A DNA stretch of 64,000 nt, from positions 2,281,731 through 2,345,730 of the forward strand of contig OZ234499.1 of assembly GCA_965153455.1 (NCBI GenBank), given 5' to 3'. A program made the translations under genes and the position numbers. This stretch comes from Sphagnum compactum. Lineage: Eukaryota > Bryophyta > Sphagnopsida > Sphagnales. This document shows, one piece after another, positions 63,436 through 64,000 of this stretch (position 1 is its first letter; each line of letters starts with the position of its first letter). Under the pieces are notes generated by a model. The model did no database searches. It worked only from the letters and a program-made list of their open reading frames with translations, and was not told the origin of the DNA.

Positions 63436-63640
63436 TCAACAAGTTGCCTTTGTATTTTTTCCTTCTAATGAAGGGCTTTAAAAATCTATGCAATGCCATA
63501 GATTCAACAAGTTGCCTTTGTATTTTTTCCTTCTAATGAAGGGCTTTAAAAATCTATGCAATGCCATAGATTCAACAAGTTGCCTTTGTATTTTTTCCTC
63601 TAATGAAGGGCTTTAAAAATCTATGCAATGCCATAGATTC
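63436..63640. repeat. 68-bp tandem repeat, three copies
   Basis: Copies start at 63436, 63504 and 63572 with TCAACAAGTTGCCTTTGTAT and end CAATGCCATAGAT. The third lacks one T. Near-identity implies recent expansion. Confidence 0.95.
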
Positions 63641-64000
63641 AGATACTTGTGTTTTTTGTACATTTGGCTCTGAGGTTATACTTGCCACCAAAATTGAGCC
63701 ATCTTTGGAAACATGCACAAACAAAGAATGGACCATTCACACTCAGATCTACATACATAACAATCGTTGGACATAACTTTAATTGATCAACCCTACCACC
63801 GAAACGATCACTCGAATTCAATGACCATAATTCAAACCAATTGATTTCAAATCAAAATTTGAAATCATTTAAATTAAAAATGGGCAACTAAGGTTTCAGG
63901 GATATGTAAATACCCATACACATGCAAACCAGTAGACATTATAAGTCTAAAAGTTTCAAATCCATGAAGACATATTTTAAGTGTGCTTGAGTACCATATT
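63641..64000. other. AT-rich flank, nothing recognised
   Basis: Short ORFs only; no conserved motif, RNA gene or clear repeat. Confidence 0.5.

Noticed and set aside
1-64000. CRISPR arrays, bacterial operons or ribosome binding sites
   Set aside because: The DNA is eukaryotic nuclear; the tandem repeats seen lack the spaced direct-repeat form of CRISPR.

Overview
The window is nuclear DNA from a eukaryote, and almost certainly from a land plant. The evidence is split genes with GT-AG introns, a plant-type intron-containing elongator tRNA-Met, plant homologues (XRI1, plant eEF1B-beta), telobox-like AAACCCTA motifs in a leader, many GA/CT microsatellites, and decayed chromoviruses and LINE-like sequence in AT-rich gene-poor stretches. 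Gene density is low: five recognisable protein genes plus one tRNA in 64 kb. One gene encodes a canonical animal-type inward-rectifier (Kir) K+ channel, a family not expected in seed plants. I therefore lean towards a bryophyte (moss-like) or other seed-free plant; this is inference, and the species is not identified.

Layout. 1-2.3 kb: intergenic with tandem repeats. 2.3-5.4 kb (minus): a six-exon XRI1-like gene with a long GA-rich leader. 5.4-22 kb: AT-rich and gene-free, with two oppositely oriented copies of one MITE-like element and a small tandem array. 22-40 kb: a retrotransposon graveyard, holding an LTR-like segment, a decayed Ty3/gypsy PR-RT-RH-INT fragment (minus, 28-29.7 kb), a second decayed integrase plus chromodomain (minus, 36.6-37.9 kb) between LTR-like repeats, and an unrecognised spliced ORF on the plus strand (31.0-33.7 kb). 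40.2-43.7 kb (minus): an eleven-exon SPOUT-class RNA methyltransferase gene (SPOUT1/C9orf114 family). It is head-to-head with a three-exon cupin_5 gene (44.2-45.7 kb, plus) across a leader/promoter of about 490 bp. 46.9 kb (minus): tRNA-Met(CAU) with an 11-nt intron. 47-54 kb: AT-rich intergenic DNA. 54.65-59.37 kb (plus): the fifteen-exon Kir channel gene. 60.5-60.9 kb: possible LINE reverse-transcriptase debris. 61.84-62.58 kb (minus): an intronless eEF1B-beta gene, with tandem repeats upstream.

The genes do not form a pathway. They are housekeeping or nuclear functions (meiotic DNA repair, RNA/centrosome-linked methyltransferase, translation elongation), a cupin of unknown role, and a membrane channel. 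I derived the exon models by hand. Every junction keeps frame, and the spliced lengths are exact multiples of three: XRI1-like 330 aa, SPOUT1-like 495 aa, cupin 196 aa, Kir 544 aa. The most notable content is the Kir gene. Its TIGYG selectivity filter is encoded across a 23-nt micro-exon junction, and several residues that define strong rectification in animals are replaced.
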